Source of the DNA: a beta proteobacterium AAP51
GTDB taxonomy: Bacteria; Pseudomonadota; Gammaproteobacteria; Burkholderiales; Burkholderiaceae_C
Length of the DNA: 45,871 bases
Assembly (NCBI GenBank): GCA_001295905.1
Contig: LJHT01000007.1
Coordinates: forward strand, 1-45,871
Direction of reading: 5' to 3'
Position numbers and translations under genes: made by a program. Shown one piece after another: positions 35,033 through 42,813 of this stretch (within the stretch, counting starts at the first letter, position 1; every line of letters starts with the position of its first letter). The notes under the pieces were generated by a model. It was not told the origin of the DNA. It saw only the letters and a program-made list of their open reading frames with translations, and did no database searches.

Positions 35033-35067
35033 GCCAGCGGCACGCCCCGTGGGGCCGGCCGGCTGGC
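35033..35067 (-). terminator. Imperfect GC-rich hairpin downstream of the muramidase gene
   Basis: GCCAGC (35033-35038) pairs with GCTGGC (35062-35067) and an inner CCCC/GGGG pair closes a 2-base loop. There is no U-tract, so it is a possible transcription barrier only. Confidence 0.3.
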
Positions 35068-35073
35068 GTTGAT

Positions 35074-35898
35074 TCAGGCACGGTGGCGCGCGTAGGCTTC
35101 GGCCATCTTGCGGTCGTAGTTGTACTTGGCGTAGTCCGGGCCGTTGTAGTAGCGCGCGAAGGTGGGCCAGTCCAGCGTGCGCAGGGCCTGCAGGCGCAGC
35201 CGGTGCGAAGCAACGAAACGCACGAAGGCCTCTAGGTGCTCTACCTGCGAGACCGTCATCGCCCGCACGAATTCAGCCGCCGTGGCGTGGCCGCATTCGC
35301 GGTGGTTTTCACCCAGGATCTGGAACATGCCCCAGGAGGCTGCCTTCAGCGCGGCTTCGGGATCCAGCGCGTAGGCCTGGGCCAGGCGCTCCCACTGCCT
35401 TTCGCTGTTGCCATAGCCGCCGGGGCCGTAGCCCTTGCCGGCCGAGAGGTCGGGGTGGCTGGCGTTGAAGCGGCCCACGGGCCGCGTGCAACGCGCGAAG
35501 ACGTGGCGCTCGTACAGGATGGTGGGGCGGCTCTGGCGGTCGAAGGGCGCGCCGCGTGATTCCACCTCGGCCACCGCCTTCACGGCCGCGGGCTCGCAGG
35601 CCAGCGCCTGCGCGGCCTGCAGGAACACCGCTTCGGTGAGCGGCGCGCCCGTGTGGGCCGCAAAGAAGTCGGCCGGCAGGCCCGCCACCACGGGCCAGGC
35701 GTTCAGGCTGCGGCTGGCGGTGGCCAGGCCGCGGGTGGTGGCCTCGGGGCCTTCATCAGGCAGCTTGCCGAACTGTGCCGCCGGGTCGTAGGCCGGCAAC
35801 GCGGTGCTGCGCGCGGTGGCGCGCGGCAGGCGCAGGCGCGGCACGGGGGCGGCGACGGTGGTGGCCGAGGTGGCGGGGGAAGTTGTGCGCTTGGCCAT
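35074..35898 (-). CDS. N-acetylmuramidase-domain protein
   Basis: This 274-residue protein has an N-terminal Ala/Thr/Pro-rich, probably disordered segment (1-80) and a C-terminal N-acetylmuramidase (PF11860-like) domain. AVKAVAEVESRGAPFDRQSR contains the expected catalytic Glu, followed by PTILYERHVFAR, GYGPGGYGNSERQWERLAQA, AASWGMFQILGENH and FARYYNGPDYAKYNYDRKMA. The family cuts the glycan of peptidoglycan and is usual in phage lysins and some secretion effectors. There is no signal peptide, so it stays in the cytoplasm unless released. Its ATGATG start overlaps the caspase-gene TGA; ATG 35898 has GGAG 6 bases upstream. Coupling to a caspase/lipase gene suggests a shared job. Confidence 0.88.
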   Translation of the reverse strand: MAKRTTSPATSATTVAAPVPRLRLPRATARSTALPAYDPAAQFGKLPDEGPEATTRGLATASRSLNAWPVVAGLPADFFAAHTGAPLTEAVFLQAAQALACEPAAVKAVAEVESRGAPFDRQSRPTILYERHVFARCTRPVGRFNASHPDLSAGKGYGPGGYGNSERQWERLAQAYALDPEAALKAASWGMFQILGENHRECGHATAAEFVRAMTVSQVEHLEAFVRFVASHRLRLQALRTLDWPTFARYYNGPDYAKYNYDRKMAEAYARHRA

Positions 35899-35900
35899 CA

Positions 35901-38900
35901 TCAGCTCCAGTTCACGGCGCGCAGCGCGGCCTGCCCGGCGGCGCTGACGAAGTAGTTCATGTGGTGGCAGGCCACCTCGAACTGCTGCGGCGGCTGCGCG
36001 CGCCCGCGGCCGGCCGCCAGGATGCTGGGCACGCCCACGGCGATGTCGTTGGGCTGGCGCGCGAACAGCAGGTCGAAGGCCGTGCTCTGCCCCACCTTGG
36101 CCAGCAGGCGGGCGAAGAGCGCGTCGCTGGGTTCTTCGTAGGCGTTCACGTCGCCGGCCACGATGGTGTAGCGCACGCCGGGGTCGGGGCTGCTGTTCAG
36201 GCTCTGGATGAAGGGCGAGCTGGGGTGCATCTGCTCCAGCGTCTTGGTCAGCACCTTGCTGCGGTTCAGCAGCAGCAGCGTGGCGCTGGCAAAGGGGATG
36301 AGCACGGGCATGTAGTTCAGCGTCAGGCTGGTGAGCACGCTGAAGACCTTGCGCGCGTCGTCGATGCGCCCGAAGGGTGAACCGCCATTGGGCGTGCCGC
36401 ACATCACCAGGTGGTCGACCACCTTCGCGCCGCCTTCGCGCTCGATGAACCAGCGCGAGACCAGGCCGCCCATCGAATGCACCAGCAGCGTGAGCTGCTT
36501 GTCGTCGCCTTGGTGCAGGCCCACCGCCTTCAGCGCCTGCCCGAGGCGGCGCGCGGTTTCCTCGATGGGGGTGTCGAGGTTCTCGTAGTCGTAGCTCAGC
36601 ACGAGGTCGAAGCGCTGGTCGAGGCCCAGTTCGCGCAGGCCGGCCGCGATGCCGGCGGTGTCGCCGATGATGCCGTGCACCAGCAGCAGCACGCGCCGCG
36701 CAGCAGCCACCTTCGCGGCCACGCCGTCGTCGTGCTGCTCGGGCTGACCGTCGCTGCCCCAGCTGAGCCAGCGCAGGCGGTTGACGTTCTCGCGCCGCAG
36801 CACGGTCTTGAAGAAGTACATCTTCAGCGCGCCGCCGAGGCTGCGACCCTGCATTTCATCCTCGGGCAGCTCGTGGATGCTGACCAGCGTGCTGCCGTCG
36901 TCCTGCCGGCTGGCCACACCGCCCAGCGACACGTGCCGGCCGTCGAACACCAGCGGCAGCAGGCCTTCGCCTTCGCCCAGCGGGGTGTTGACGACGATCT
37001 CCAGCGGTTCGTCGGCCAGGTTGTCGGTGCCCGTCAGGTTGGTGAGCGTGAGCACGCTCTGGTCGGCGTCGCTGCGGCTGCCGCCAGCGAAGTCGAGCAT
37101 CTGGAGGCCGCGCGCCTCGATGGCCTGGTAGAAATCAACGGCCGGCCCCAGGCTGCGCGTGGCGCCGGTGCGGGCGGCGCCCAGCGTCACCTCGGCACGC
37201 ACGCGGCTGTGGCGCTTGATGGTGATCTGCCCTTGCGCCACGCTGGCATCCATCGCGCCCACGTGGCCCAGCTGCCGCACCACGCGCACCTGGCAGGGCA
37301 GCGTGAACCACTCGTTGCGGTGCACCTGGCGGGCCTTGACGCTGCCCACGCCCCGCGTGGCTTCCGTGTTCACGCCCTTGCTGCGGCTGCGCGTGAGGTC
37401 GGCGCCCAGTTCCAGGTTCTCCTGGGTGAGCAGGAAGTCGTCCATGGGCTCGGTGGCCACCAGCAGCTGGAAACGCTCGATGACTTCGTCGAGCCCGTCG
37501 TCGACGTAGAGGTACTCCTCGGGCGCTTCGCCGAACAGCGTCATCCAGCCGCTGCGGGCGGGCAGCGGCTCGTTGGCCAGGCGGTGGATGCCCCACTGCG
37601 GCGACAGGTTCAGCAGCACGAAGTGCAGCGGCTGCGGGCTGCGGTTGCGCACGCGCAGGCGCAGGCGGCAGGGCCGGAAGTCGTCGCCTTCGCGCACGCT
37701 GGTGAGCGTGAGCTCGCGGCCGGTGTGCACGTAGGCGCTGCCGTCGGGCTGGGGTTCGCTGATCTCGAAATCGACCAGCGAGGTGTCCATGCGCGTGCGC
37801 GGGTTGGCCAGCGTGCGCAGGCGTTCCCAGCGCTGCACGGCCTGCAGCGCGGGCTGCAGGTCTTGCGCGGCTTCGCCCAGGGCGCTGTCGCTGGCCGTGG
37901 CGCCCACGGCGGCCGAGGCCAGGTTCAGGGGCGCCAGGCCTGAGGTGGCCTGTTTACCGCCCTGTGCACCAGCGTGTTCACCGGCCTGCTCGCCAGCCCG
38001 CTGCAGCACCAGCTGCTGGGCCGCCAGCGCCAGCGTGTAGGCCGCGCCGGCATCGGGGGCCACCAGCTGCACCGGGGCGCTCTGGTCTGCGTCCAGCGCC
38101 TGCTGCACTGCCGCGCGCTGCCCGGGGCTGCCCTGGAAGCCCAGCAGCAGCGGCGCCACCGGCAGGCTGCGCAGCTCGGCTTCGAAGCGCACGGTGTCGG
38201 GGCTGTCGAAGTCCAGCGCCAGCGTGCTGCTCTGGGCGCCCACCTGCACCGCGGTGGCGGTGCCCACGCTGCGCGTGGCCTCGCCTTCGGGGAAGAGCGT
38301 CAGGGCCACGGGCTGGGCGCTGTCGGCAGGCAGGCCGTGCAGCGCGCCGCAGGCGGCCTGCCACGCGCCCTGGCTGAAGGCTACGCTGAAGCGCCGGCCC
38401 TGGCGGCGGATGCTGCGGCCCAGGAAGCCGGCGCGCGCATCGAAACGCGCGGCGGCTTCGAACTGCGGGTCCTGGTCGCGGGCACGCTGGCGCACGCGGG
38501 CGCGGCAGCGCACGAAGAGGTCGGCATAGCTCAGCTCGCCGCCGCTGTCGCGCAGCACATCGAGCAGGGTGCTGGTGAACACGCCGCCTGGCTCGGCGCC
38601 CGGCGCGGCGCGCTGTTCCTGCGCCAGCTGGCCCCTTTCGCAGGCCGCCAGCAGGATGTGCCGGCTGCTGGGTATGGACAGCGGCTGGCCCGCCGCCAGC
38701 AGCTGGCTGTAGTGGCCACCGAGGTAGCTTTCCAGCGGCCTTTCCTGGTGCACCGCGCCCGTCATGCGCGGCACCAGGCCGCCGATGGCATCGGCCCCGC
38801 GCGTGCCGGAACCGCTGTGGCAGCAGTCGAACAGCACCGCCACGTGCGCCTGCCGCGGCGCCAGCTCCTGCAGCAGGGCGGCGAGTTCCTTGTCGGCGAG

Positions 38901-39254
38901 GTCGTGGCCGCCAGGCAGGCGGCTGTCCACACAGACCAGGCCTTCGTCCAGGCCATCAGGGAAAAAAGGCTTGAAGGCCGCGGCCGAGGCCGATTGCGCG
39001 CCATGCCCGCTGAAGTGGAACAGCACCACGTCGCCCGGCCCGGCCTGCCCGAGGTGGCGGCGGAAGGCGTCGATGAGGTTGGCGCGCGTGGCCTGCGCGT
39101 CGGTGAGTGTTTCCAGCGCCAGCGCGGCGGGGTCGAAGTGCCCGCGCAGCCAGGCCTGCAGCCTTTCCACGTCAGGGCGGCAGCCCTGCAGCGGGCGCAC
39201 CGGCCCGGTATAGGCATCGATGCCCACGTGCAGCGCATAAAGACGGTTAGACAT
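35901..39254 (-). CDS. Caspase-like peptidase fused to a lipase-type alpha/beta hydrolase
   Basis: This is a 1117-residue three-part protein. Residues 1-250 form a caspase (C14/p20-like) domain starting YALHVGIDAYTG, with the dyad His84 in FHFSGHG and Cys145 in LFDCCHSGSG. The middle (about 300-800) contains beta-rich segments (LRLRVRNRSPQPLHFVLLNL, then WGIHRLANEPLP) that recall the DUF4384 domain found beside bacterial caspases. The C-terminal 262 residues are an alpha/beta hydrolase: LLLVHGIIGD, nucleophile Ser927 in VHSMGGL, probable Asp1070 in NDIAVG and His1097 or 1098 in CHHMNYF. No signal peptide or membrane helix is seen, so it is cytoplasmic. ATG 39254 is used because the extra 17 residues of an upstream start are unlike the family. 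A muramidase gene overlaps its stop. Confidence 0.88.
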   Translation of the reverse strand: MSNRLYALHVGIDAYTGPVRPLQGCRPDVERLQAWLRGHFDPAALALETLTDAQATRANLIDAFRRHLGQAGPGDVVLFHFSGHGAQSASAAAFKPFFPDGLDEGLVCVDSRLPGGHDLADKELAALLQELAPRQAHVAVLFDCCHSGSGTRGADAIGGLVPRMTGAVHQERPLESYLGGHYSQLLAAGQPLSIPSSRHILLAACERGQLAQEQRAAPGAEPGGVFTSTLLDVLRDSGGELSYADLFVRCRARVRQRARDQDPQFEAAARFDARAGFLGRSIRRQGRRFSVAFSQGAWQAACGALHGLPADSAQPVALTLFPEGEATRSVGTATAVQVGAQSSTLALDFDSPDTVRFEAELRSLPVAPLLLGFQGSPGQRAAVQQALDADQSAPVQLVAPDAGAAYTLALAAQQLVLQRAGEQAGEHAGAQGGKQATSGLAPLNLASAAVGATASDSALGEAAQDLQPALQAVQRWERLRTLANPRTRMDTSLVDFEISEPQPDGSAYVHTGRELTLTSVREGDDFRPCRLRLRVRNRSPQPLHFVLLNLSPQWGIHRLANEPLPARSGWMTLFGEAPEEYLYVDDGLDEVIERFQLLVATEPMDDFLLTQENLELGADLTRSRSKGVNTEATRGVGSVKARQVHRNEWFTLPCQVRVVRQLGHVGAMDASVAQGQITIKRHSRVRAEVTLGAARTGATRSLGPAVDFYQAIEARGLQMLDFAGGSRSDADQSVLTLTNLTGTDNLADEPLEIVVNTPLGEGEGLLPLVFDGRHVSLGGVASRQDDGSTLVSIHELPEDEMQGRSLGGALKMYFFKTVLRRENVNRLRWLSWGSDGQPEQHDDGVAAKVAAARRVLLLVHGIIGDTAGIAAGLRELGLDQRFDLVLSYDYENLDTPIEETARRLGQALKAVGLHQGDDKQLTLLVHSMGGLVSRWFIEREGGAKVVDHLVMCGTPNGGSPFGRIDDARKVFSVLTSLTLNYMPVLIPFASATLLLLNRSKVLTKTLEQMHPSSPFIQSLNSSPDPGVRYTIVAGDVNAYEEPSDALFARLLAKVGQSTAFDLLFARQPNDIAVGVPSILAAGRGRAQPPQQFEVACHHMNYFVSAAGQAALRAVNWS

Positions 39255-39368
39255 GGTGAGGCCCGGTGTGCCGTTGGAACAGGGCCGCCAGTATCTGGGG
39301 GGCACCTACCCCTGGCAATGAGCGAAATGGGGGAGGGGTGGGTCTTCCCCAGGGCCGTGGGCGGGTGC

Positions 39369-41390
39369 TCAGGGCGCGGCCACCGCTCGCGCGATGAAGG
39401 CTTCCAGCCGGCGCATGAAGTCGGCGTGGTGGCGGGTCTCCACCCAGCTGTGGCCTTCGTCGTAGTTCACGCGCTCCACGCGCACGCCGGCACGGCGCGC
39501 GGCGGCCTCGAAGCGGTCTGCATGCTCGGGCGGCACGCGGCGGTCGTACACACCCTGGCCCAGCAGCACCGGCACCTGGATCTCGGCCACGCGGCGCAGC
39601 GGCGAGCTGCGCTCCAGCCGTTCGGCATCACGCTGGGGTTCGCCCACCAGCGCGGGCAGGCCGTGGCGCTTGAACTGGGCGCTGAGGTCGCCCCAGGTGG
39701 CGTTGAAGAGCAGCTGGAGGTCGGTGACGCCGGCGTAGCTGGCTGCACAACGCCAGGCCCCGGGGTGGCGGATGGGGCCCATCAGCGCGGCATAACCGCC
39801 GTAGCTGCTGCCGAAGATGCAGGCCCGGCCGGCATCGGCCCAGCCTTCCCGGGCGGCCCAGGCCATCACGTCGGCCAGGTCGTCCTGCATCGCCAGGCCC
39901 CACTGCTGCCAGCCGGCACGGAAGTGGCGCCAGCCGAAGCCGGTGCTGCCGCGGAACTCGACCTCGATGACACGCCAGCCGCGGCTGGCGAGGAACTGCG
40001 CCTCGGCCGACCACAGGCGGTCGCTGCCGCGCACCCAGGGCCCGCCATGCACCAGCATCACCGCCGGCAGCGCGGCCTTGGCTTCCTGCCCCGGTGGGTG
40101 CGTCAGCACCACGGGCAGGGGCAGGCCGTCGCGCGCAGGCACGCGGTGGAAGGTGCGCCGGCCCTGGCTGTCTTCGGGCAGCCAGGGGTGGGTGCGGCCC
40201 AGGCGGCTGAGCGTGGCGGCGGCGGCGTCGAAGACCAGCAGCTCGCCGGCCTCGCGGTCGCTGCTGCTGTGCACCAGGTAGCGCTGCGTGCCCTGGCAGC
40301 GGCCGCACATCAGGCGGTTGCGGCGGTCGCCGGGCAGGGCGCCATCCACCTGGCGCTGCACGCGTGCCAGGGCTTCGTCGAACCACAGCGTGGCCGGCTG
40401 CGCCGCGCGCGTGTGCAGGCCCAGCACGCGGCCCTGGCGGCGGTTCATCACCAGCGCGGGGTCGAGGTCGAAGCCGGCCAGGGCGGCCACGGCTTCGGGG
40501 TCGAGCTGGCGCTTGCGCAGGTTGTAGACGTGCAGCGCCTCGGTGTCGCGGCCCGCCACGCGCGTGGCCACCAGCAGCTCTTCGGGCCCTTCCAGCGCCA
40601 GCGGCTCGAGCCCGTCTTCGGCGTTCAGCGCGCGCTCGTCCACCAGCTGCCAGGTGTTGGTGCCGGGCGCCCGCCAGTGCAGCTGTTCACGGCCGTCGCG
40701 CACCACCTGCGCCACGCGCAGCTCGCCTTGCGCGTCCAGCAGCCAACGGGTGGCGAAATCGGGCGCGCCCACGCTGAGTGCGCGCGTGACGCCGGTGCTC
40801 GTGTTCAGGCGCACCAGCGCGCCCGACTGCACCTCGCCGCTGGCAGCGAAGATGGGCTGGTGCATCAGCACGTCGTCGCTGCCGTCGTCCAGCGTGCCGT
40901 AGAGGAACCAGCCATAAGGCAGCACGCGGCTCTGGATGCGCGTGCCGATCTGCGAGGTGCTGTTCACCCAGGCCACCAGCTGGCGCTGGTTGCTGCCGTC
41001 CAGGTCGACCGCGAAGATGCCGGCGCCGCCGGCCTGCACGATGTAGCCGGGCTGCGAACCGGTGTAGACGAGGCGGCGGTCGTTGACCCAGTGCACGCTG
41101 TCGACATTGGCATTGGAGAAGGCGGCCACGACCTTGAATTCCGACGGCTTGTCGATGCGCGCCACGGCCACGGTGCGGCGGCCGGTGTCGGCGGTGAGCA
41201 GCATCGCGATGTGGCCGCCGCCGGGCGAGACCGTGGCATCGGCCAGCTGCGCCGGGCGCACGTAATCTTCTGCCGACAGGCGTTCGGCCGCCGGGCGTGC
41301 CGCGGGCGGGCGTTCGGCCGGCGCGGGCTGGGCCCAGGCGCCGGCACTGGCCAGCCCGAAGGCCAGCAAGCCGAGGACGAGTGACTTCAT
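39369..41390 (-). CDS. Exported S9-family peptidase (prolyl oligopeptidase / acylaminoacyl peptidase type)
   Basis: This 673-residue serine peptidase has a Sec signal peptide (MKSLVLGLLAFGLASAGAWA), so it acts in the periplasm or outside. An N-terminal beta-propeller (about 40-410) limits access to the C-terminal alpha/beta hydrolase (about 420-670). The triad is complete: Ser529 in IFGSSYGGYAALMG, Asp616 in GQGVYDRRVP and His647 in YDEGHSWVE; MLVHGGPW is the oxyanion region. It trims short peptides from proteins or oligopeptides. The ATG at 41390 has GGGAG 8 bases upstream. It stands alone between the motor-like cassette and the caspase gene on the same strand, 114 bases from the latter. Confidence 0.92.
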   Translation of the reverse strand: MKSLVLGLLAFGLASAGAWAQPAPAERPPAARPAAERLSAEDYVRPAQLADATVSPGGGHIAMLLTADTGRRTVAVARIDKPSEFKVVAAFSNANVDSVHWVNDRRLVYTGSQPGYIVQAGGAGIFAVDLDGSNQRQLVAWVNSTSQIGTRIQSRVLPYGWFLYGTLDDGSDDVLMHQPIFAASGEVQSGALVRLNTSTGVTRALSVGAPDFATRWLLDAQGELRVAQVVRDGREQLHWRAPGTNTWQLVDERALNAEDGLEPLALEGPEELLVATRVAGRDTEALHVYNLRKRQLDPEAVAALAGFDLDPALVMNRRQGRVLGLHTRAAQPATLWFDEALARVQRQVDGALPGDRRNRLMCGRCQGTQRYLVHSSSDREAGELLVFDAAAATLSRLGRTHPWLPEDSQGRRTFHRVPARDGLPLPVVLTHPPGQEAKAALPAVMLVHGGPWVRGSDRLWSAEAQFLASRGWRVIEVEFRGSTGFGWRHFRAGWQQWGLAMQDDLADVMAWAAREGWADAGRACIFGSSYGGYAALMGPIRHPGAWRCAASYAGVTDLQLLFNATWGDLSAQFKRHGLPALVGEPQRDAERLERSSPLRRVAEIQVPVLLGQGVYDRRVPPEHADRFEAAARRAGVRVERVNYDEGHSWVETRHHADFMRRLEAFIARAVAAP

Positions 41391-41446
41391 GTTTTAGGCT
41401 CCCTGCAAGCCGCTGCAGTGTAGGCAAGCCGGGGAGCCCGCGGCCT

Positions 41447-42100
41447 TCAGCGCGCGGGGGTACCGGGGCCTGCATCCGCATCTGAACCCGGGCTGCCAGC
41501 GGCCCTGCCCGCCAGGGGCGCCCGTACCGGCCTGGCGGGCTTGGGCAAGGCCGTGCCCTGGGCCTGCTGTTCCAGCCAGAGCAAGGTTTCCACCTGCGCC
41601 ACCAGGCGCTGCAGGTAGGCCGGCGAGGCCGCCTGCAGCCGGCACAGGGTTTCGTGCAGCAGGCGCTGCGTGTTCAGCGGGCCGGCCTGGGGAGGCACGG
41701 CCGCCAGCGCCTGGCGCACGCGCTGCTGCATGCGCAGCCCCGACCAGGCCTGGGCATGGTCGCGCAGGGCCTTCAGGCCCGGCGGCCGGGCGTGCGACTG
41801 GACATTCGGCCGGGGATGCGCAGCACGCTCGAACAGCGCCTCCACCCGCGCGTCAGCCTGCGTGCCGGCCTGCGCCTCGATGTGTGCCAGCAATTCGGCC
41901 AGCGGGCTGGCGCGGCGGGGCGCTGCAGCCGCCGGCAGGGCAGGGCCGGGCAGCGCAGCGCCAGCCGCTGCCGCCTCGGCGGCCCGCAAGGCCTGCAGCC
42001 GCGCGTCGATCAAGCGCCGCACGGCGCCCTGGTGCTGACCGGCGCGGCGCTGCAGCGCCTCGATGTGGCGCTGGCGCAGGTTGGGCGCGGTCGGCAGCAT
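41447..42100 (-). CDS. DUF2894-domain protein
   Basis: This 217-residue, Ala/Arg/Gln-rich, mostly helical protein resembles DUF2894 of Burkholderiales. Features are RRLIDARLQALRAAEAAA near the N-terminus, PLAELLAHIEAQA, LKALRDHAQAWSGLRMQQRVRQ, and the C-terminal ASPAYLQRLVAQVETLLWLEQ. The function is unknown. No signal peptide or membrane helix is present, so it is probably a cytosolic partner of the motor-like proteins. Its ATG overlaps the stop of the MotB-like gene (TGATG), so it is translated with it. The last 30 residues are a low-complexity tail. Confidence 0.8.
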   Translation of the reverse strand: MLPTAPNLRQRHIEALQRRAGQHQGAVRRLIDARLQALRAAEAAAAGAALPGPALPAAAAPRRASPLAELLAHIEAQAGTQADARVEALFERAAHPRPNVQSHARPPGLKALRDHAQAWSGLRMQQRVRQALAAVPPQAGPLNTQRLLHETLCRLQAASPAYLQRLVAQVETLLWLEQQAQGTALPKPARPVRAPLAGRAAGSPGSDADAGPGTPAR

Positions 42101-42813
42101 CAGCGGCCGGCGGGCGAAGGCGTGGAAGGCAAGGCAGAGGGCGAAGGCACGGGCGAGGCCGTTGCAGCCGCTGGGCGCGGCAGCGGCGTCATCTCCACGC
42201 GCCGGTTCAGCGCGCGGCCTTCGGCGTCGCTGTTGGGCGCCACCGGCTGCTCGGCGCCGAAGGCGGCGGCGAACACCGAAGAGGCCGGCACGCCGGCTTC
42301 GATGAGCGCGCGCGTCACGGTCAGGGCGCGCTGGGCCGAGAGCTCGAGGTTGTCTTCGAACTGCCGGCTGCCACCGCGCACGGGGCGGTCGTCGGTGAAG
42401 CCGCTGACCATCAGCACCTCGTCACGCGCGGCCAGGTAGGCCTTCAGCGTGCCGGCCAGGCCTTGCAGCAGGCGCCGGCCCTCGGGCTGCAGCTGGTCGG
42501 AGTTGAAGTCGAACAGCAGGCTGCTGCTGATGCCGATGCGCCCGCCCTGCAGCGTGACGCGCCCTTCGGCCAGCGGCACGGCCAGCGCCTGCTCCAAGGT
42601 CTGCCGGCGGCTTTCTTCGGCCTGGCGCTTCTTCACCTCGGCGTCCAGGCGCTGGCTCAGTTCCAGCTGCAGGCCCAGGGCACACACGAGGATGAGCACG
42701 AAGGCCCCCAGCAGCCCGGCCATGAGGTCGCCGAACACCGCCCACACCGGGGCGCCGTGTTCGCCTTCGGCGTTGCCAGCGCCGTCGATGCCGTCGTTCA
42801 GGCCCAGGCTCAT
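42100..42813 (-). CDS. MotB/ZorB-like OmpA-family motor subunit
   Basis: This 237-residue protein has one N-terminal membrane helix (about 25-48) starting FGDLMAGLLGAFVLILV. Asp29 occupies the place of the proton-conducting Asp of MotB (AYADFMTAMMAFF) and ZorB. A helical plug/linker (50-80) leads to an OmpA-like peptidoglycan-binding domain: LLFDFNSDQLQPEGRRLLQ, VSGFTDDRPVRG, NLELSAQRALTVTRALIEAG, and EGRALNRRVEM. It would anchor the motor to the cell wall and form the ion channel with the MotA-like protein upstream, whose stop it overlaps by 4 bases (ATGA). The last 30 residues are Pro/Ser/Ala-rich. Confidence 0.9.
   Translation of the reverse strand: MSLGLNDGIDGAGNAEGEHGAPVWAVFGDLMAGLLGAFVLILVCALGLQLELSQRLDAEVKKRQAEESRRQTLEQALAVPLAEGRVTLQGGRIGISSSLLFDFNSDQLQPEGRRLLQGLAGTLKAYLAARDEVLMVSGFTDDRPVRGGSRQFEDNLELSAQRALTVTRALIEAGVPASSVFAAAFGAEQPVAPNSDAEGRALNRRVEMTPLPRPAAATASPVPSPSALPSTPSPAGR

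Noticed and set aside
39255..39368. Possible sigma54 promoter or palindromic operator before the caspase gene
   Set aside because: GGGG/CCCC runs suggest pairing but no -24/-12 pattern with correct spacing and no clear repeat could be defined.
37974..41384. Open plus-strand frame of 1136 codons
   Set aside because: It is the antisense of the S9 peptidase and part of the caspase fusion, both with clear active sites. The translation is His/Gln/Arg/Ala-rich and unlike any protein.
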